Origin: Sphingomonadaceae bacterium
GTDB lineage: Bacteria > Pseudomonadota > Alphaproteobacteria > Sphingomonadales > Sphingomonadaceae
Direction: 5' to 3'
NCBI GenBank assembly: GCA_947453945.1
Contig: CANGJB010000002.1
Span: 62,001 to 126,000 of the forward strand
DNA: 64,000 nt
In this document: one piece after another, positions 62,546 through 64,000 of the stretch
Layout of the letters: each line of letters starts with the position of its first letter
Numbering within the stretch: position 1 is the first letter of the stretch
Notes under the pieces: generated by a model
The model's database searches: none
What the model was told of the DNA's origin: nothing
What the model saw: the letters and a program-made list of their open reading frames with translations, nothing else
Program-made: the position numbers and the translations under genes

Positions 62546-63151
62546 ATGACGGTAGTGGAAGAACGCGCGAACGTTGCAGATGCCGGGACGGAAGCCGCGC
62601 GCCGCGCGATGATCGACAGCCAGCTGCGTGTGAGCGGGATCAACGATCTGGCCATTCTCGCCGCTTTCCTGGTTGTTCCGCGCGAGGATTTCGTGCCCGA
62701 GGCGCGCCGCGCAGTGGCTTATGCCGACCGTGCCGTAGCACTGGGCGATGGCCAGGTGCTTTCCCCTGCGCTGACCTATGGCCAGATGCTGACCGCTGCG
62801 GAACCTGTAGCTGAGGAGAGCGTGCTGGTGATCGGCAACCCCGGCGGCTATCTGGCCGCACTCGCCGCGAAGCTGGGCACGAAGGTTATGCTTGTTGCGG
62901 CGACAGGCGATTGGGCGAAGGCCGGCGAGCATTCGCTCGTCCTGGTCGACGGCGCGATCGAAGATCTGTCGGCCGCGATGGCCGCTGTGGTTGCGGCCGA
63001 CGGCCGACTGGTGACCGGTGTGGTCGAGCGGGGCGTCACCCGCCTCGCGCTCGGCCGCAAGGTTGCAGGCGCGCTTAGCCTGACCGTGCTCGCCGAAGCC
63101 GATTTTGCGCCGCTCGCTGCGTTTGCCGCGCGCCCGAAGTGGAGCTTCTGA
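62546..63151 (+). CDS. Degenerate PCMT-like protein preceding tolC
   Basis: 201 residues. The N-terminal half keeps PCMT features: ARRAMIDSQLRVSGI, PREDFVP and the GDGQVLSPALTYGQM stretch that resembles GEGQTISQPYIVA. SAM motif I is altered: VLVIGNPGGYLAALAA instead of IGTGSGY, and the region between it and HSLVLVDG is about 35-40 residues shorter than in active enzymes. Repair of isoaspartate is therefore uncertain. It precedes the TolC-family gene by 5 bp; this pairing is common in alphaproteobacteria. ATG 62546 (MTVVEE) is the start. Confidence 0.85.
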   Translation: MTVVEERANVADAGTEAARRAMIDSQLRVSGINDLAILAAFLVVPREDFVPEARRAVAYADRAVALGDGQVLSPALTYGQMLTAAEPVAEESVLVIGNPGGYLAALAAKLGTKVMLVAATGDWAKAGEHSLVLVDGAIEDLSAAMAAVVAADGRLVTGVVERGVTRLALGRKVAGALSLTVLAEADFAPLAAFAARPKWSF

Positions 63152-63156
63152 GCCCG

Positions 63157-64000
63157 ATGATGCAGTCCATGGTGCGTCGGCTGAGGGCCGGCCCGGCACT
63201 GGCGGCGCTGGCCATCGCCGTGGCGGCAGCCCCGGTTCGCGCTGACGACCTGCAAGGCGCGCTGGCCGCAGCCTATGCCACCAATCCCGATCTCGCCGCT
63301 GCGCGCGCCACCCAGCGCGCCACCGACGAAGGCGTGCCGATCGCTCGCGCACCGGGCCTGCCGAGCCTTTCAGGCACGGCGACCTACACCGAATTCCTCA
63401 AGCAGGGTCCGAACAACTTCCTCGCCCCCAAGCGTGCGTTTTCGGCCGACCCCACGCTCTCTGTGCCGATCTTCTCTGGCGGGGCAGTCAGGAACGGGCT
63501 TGCCGCCGCAAAGATCCGCGTCGAGGCCGGGCAGGCCGGGCTGCGCGGCACCGAAGCGGGTGTGTTCAGCCAGGTTGTGGCCGCCTACATGGACGTGATC
63601 CGCGATGCCGCGACGGTGGGGCTCAATCGCAACAACGTGGCTGTGCTGGAGGTCAATCTCAAGGCCACCAGCGACCGGTTCGAGATCGGTGATGTGACCC
63701 GCACCGATGTGGCGCAGTCCAATTCGCGCCTCGCTCTCGCGCGCGCAGATTTGCGCAACGCCGAAGCCGCACTCGTCGGAAGCCGCGAACGCTATGTGCA
63801 GGTCGTCGGCCAGGCCCCGCTGGATCTCCAGCCGCCGCCGCCGCTTGCCGGGCTGCCCGCCACGCCCGAAGAAGCCGTGCAGGTCGCGCTCGACAGCAAT
63901 CCTGATCTGCTCGCGGCCCGCCAGCGCGCCAAGGCGGCAGGCTTTGATGCCAAGGCGGCCGGGGCAGGCCGCTTCCCCACGATCTCGCTCTACTCCTCGG
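63157..64000 (+). CDS. TolC-family outer-membrane protein, 3' end outside the window
   Basis: 281 residues are visible with no stop before the edge. A signal peptide (GPALAALAIAVAAAPVRA) is followed by two OEP repeats of about 180 residues; the first has AAAYATNPDLAAARATQRAT, SVPIFSGGAVRNGLAAAK and FEIGDVTRTDVAQSNSRLALARAD, the second begins PEEAVQVALDSNPDLLAARQRA. The family forms trimeric channels for type I secretion or efflux. It starts 5 bp after the PCMT-like gene and is probably co-transcribed. The frame is intact to base 64000. Confidence 0.9.
   Translation, partial: MMQSMVRRLRAGPALAALAIAVAAAPVRADDLQGALAAAYATNPDLAAARATQRATDEGVPIARAPGLPSLSGTATYTEFLKQGPNNFLAPKRAFSADPTLSVPIFSGGAVRNGLAAAKIRVEAGQAGLRGTEAGVFSQVVAAYMDVIRDAATVGLNRNNVAVLEVNLKATSDRFEIGDVTRTDVAQSNSRLALARADLRNAEAALVGSRERYVQVVGQAPLDLQPPPPLAGLPATPEEAVQVALDSNPDLLAARQRAKAAGFDAKAAGAGRFPTISLYSS

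Overview
This window is chromosomal DNA from a GC-rich alphaproteobacterium, most likely a sphingomonad (order Sphingomonadales, Novosphingobium- or Erythrobacter-like). The placement rests on a CtrA master regulator ending in Ala-Ala, a SUF operon headed by its own Rrf2 regulator, a DUF4167 protein next to prfA-prmC, a class 2 PyrD, several TonB-dependent receptors with PepSY partners, and a dense chromosome with few gaps. No rRNA, tRNA, CRISPR array, transposase or integrase was seen. The genus is an inference.

Layout. 0-1.3 kb: truncated hypothetical gene, PilZ protein and an inverted repeat element. 1.3-9.6 kb, minus strand: a tightly overlapping SUF iron-sulfur operon (Rrf2 regulator, sufB, a GNAT-DUF559 fusion, sufC, small secreted protein, sufD, sufS, sufT, sufA) ending in an MpaB-family haem oxygenase. 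9.6-10.0 kb: regulatory gap with an inverted repeat, a minus-strand terminator and a perfect CtrA box. 10.0-16.1 kb, plus strand: pyrD, gamma-glutamyltransferase, long-chain acyl-CoA synthetase, an atypical SDR and a membrane protein. 16.1-19.7 kb, minus strand: periplasmic protein of unknown function, a paralogue relic and a secreted alkylsulfatase. 20.2-26.6 kb: DEAD-box helicase, a hypothetical gene and a metal or siderophore uptake set (DUF2946, TonB receptor, PepSY membrane protein).

26.7-34.6 kb is mostly minus strand: trmB, a second TonB receptor, ctrA, a CcmI-like TPR protein, rpoN and lptB. 34.6-39.9 kb carries a small membrane protein, pmbA, ppa, a DUF1345 protein and an M61 peptidase. 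40.0-47.2 kb is a plus-strand translation and envelope run: hisS, prfA, prmC, DUF4167, lnt, metK. 47.2-48.6 kb is an AT-richer pocket with two orphan genes. 48.7-51.4 kb holds an acyl-CoA dehydrogenase coupled to an aminoglycoside-phosphotransferase-like kinase. 51.7-56.9 kb has a class A beta-lactamase-like protein, an Ala-rich mini-lipoprotein, polA and a ClpP-like periplasmic protein. 57.0-64.0 kb has yifB/comM, a LytTR response regulator with its histidine kinase, class I fumarase, a degenerate PCMT-like protein and the start of a TolC-family gene that runs off the window.

Most genes are housekeeping. The strongest leads for something new are: the suf regulator-pyrD gap, where a perfect CtrA site faces a minus-strand terminator and could drive a small RNA or control pyrD; the GNAT-DUF559 fusion, small secreted protein and MpaB gene embedded in the suf operon; a perfect palindrome just upstream of metK; the AT-rich orphan pocket; and several members of enzyme families that lack canonical active-site residues.
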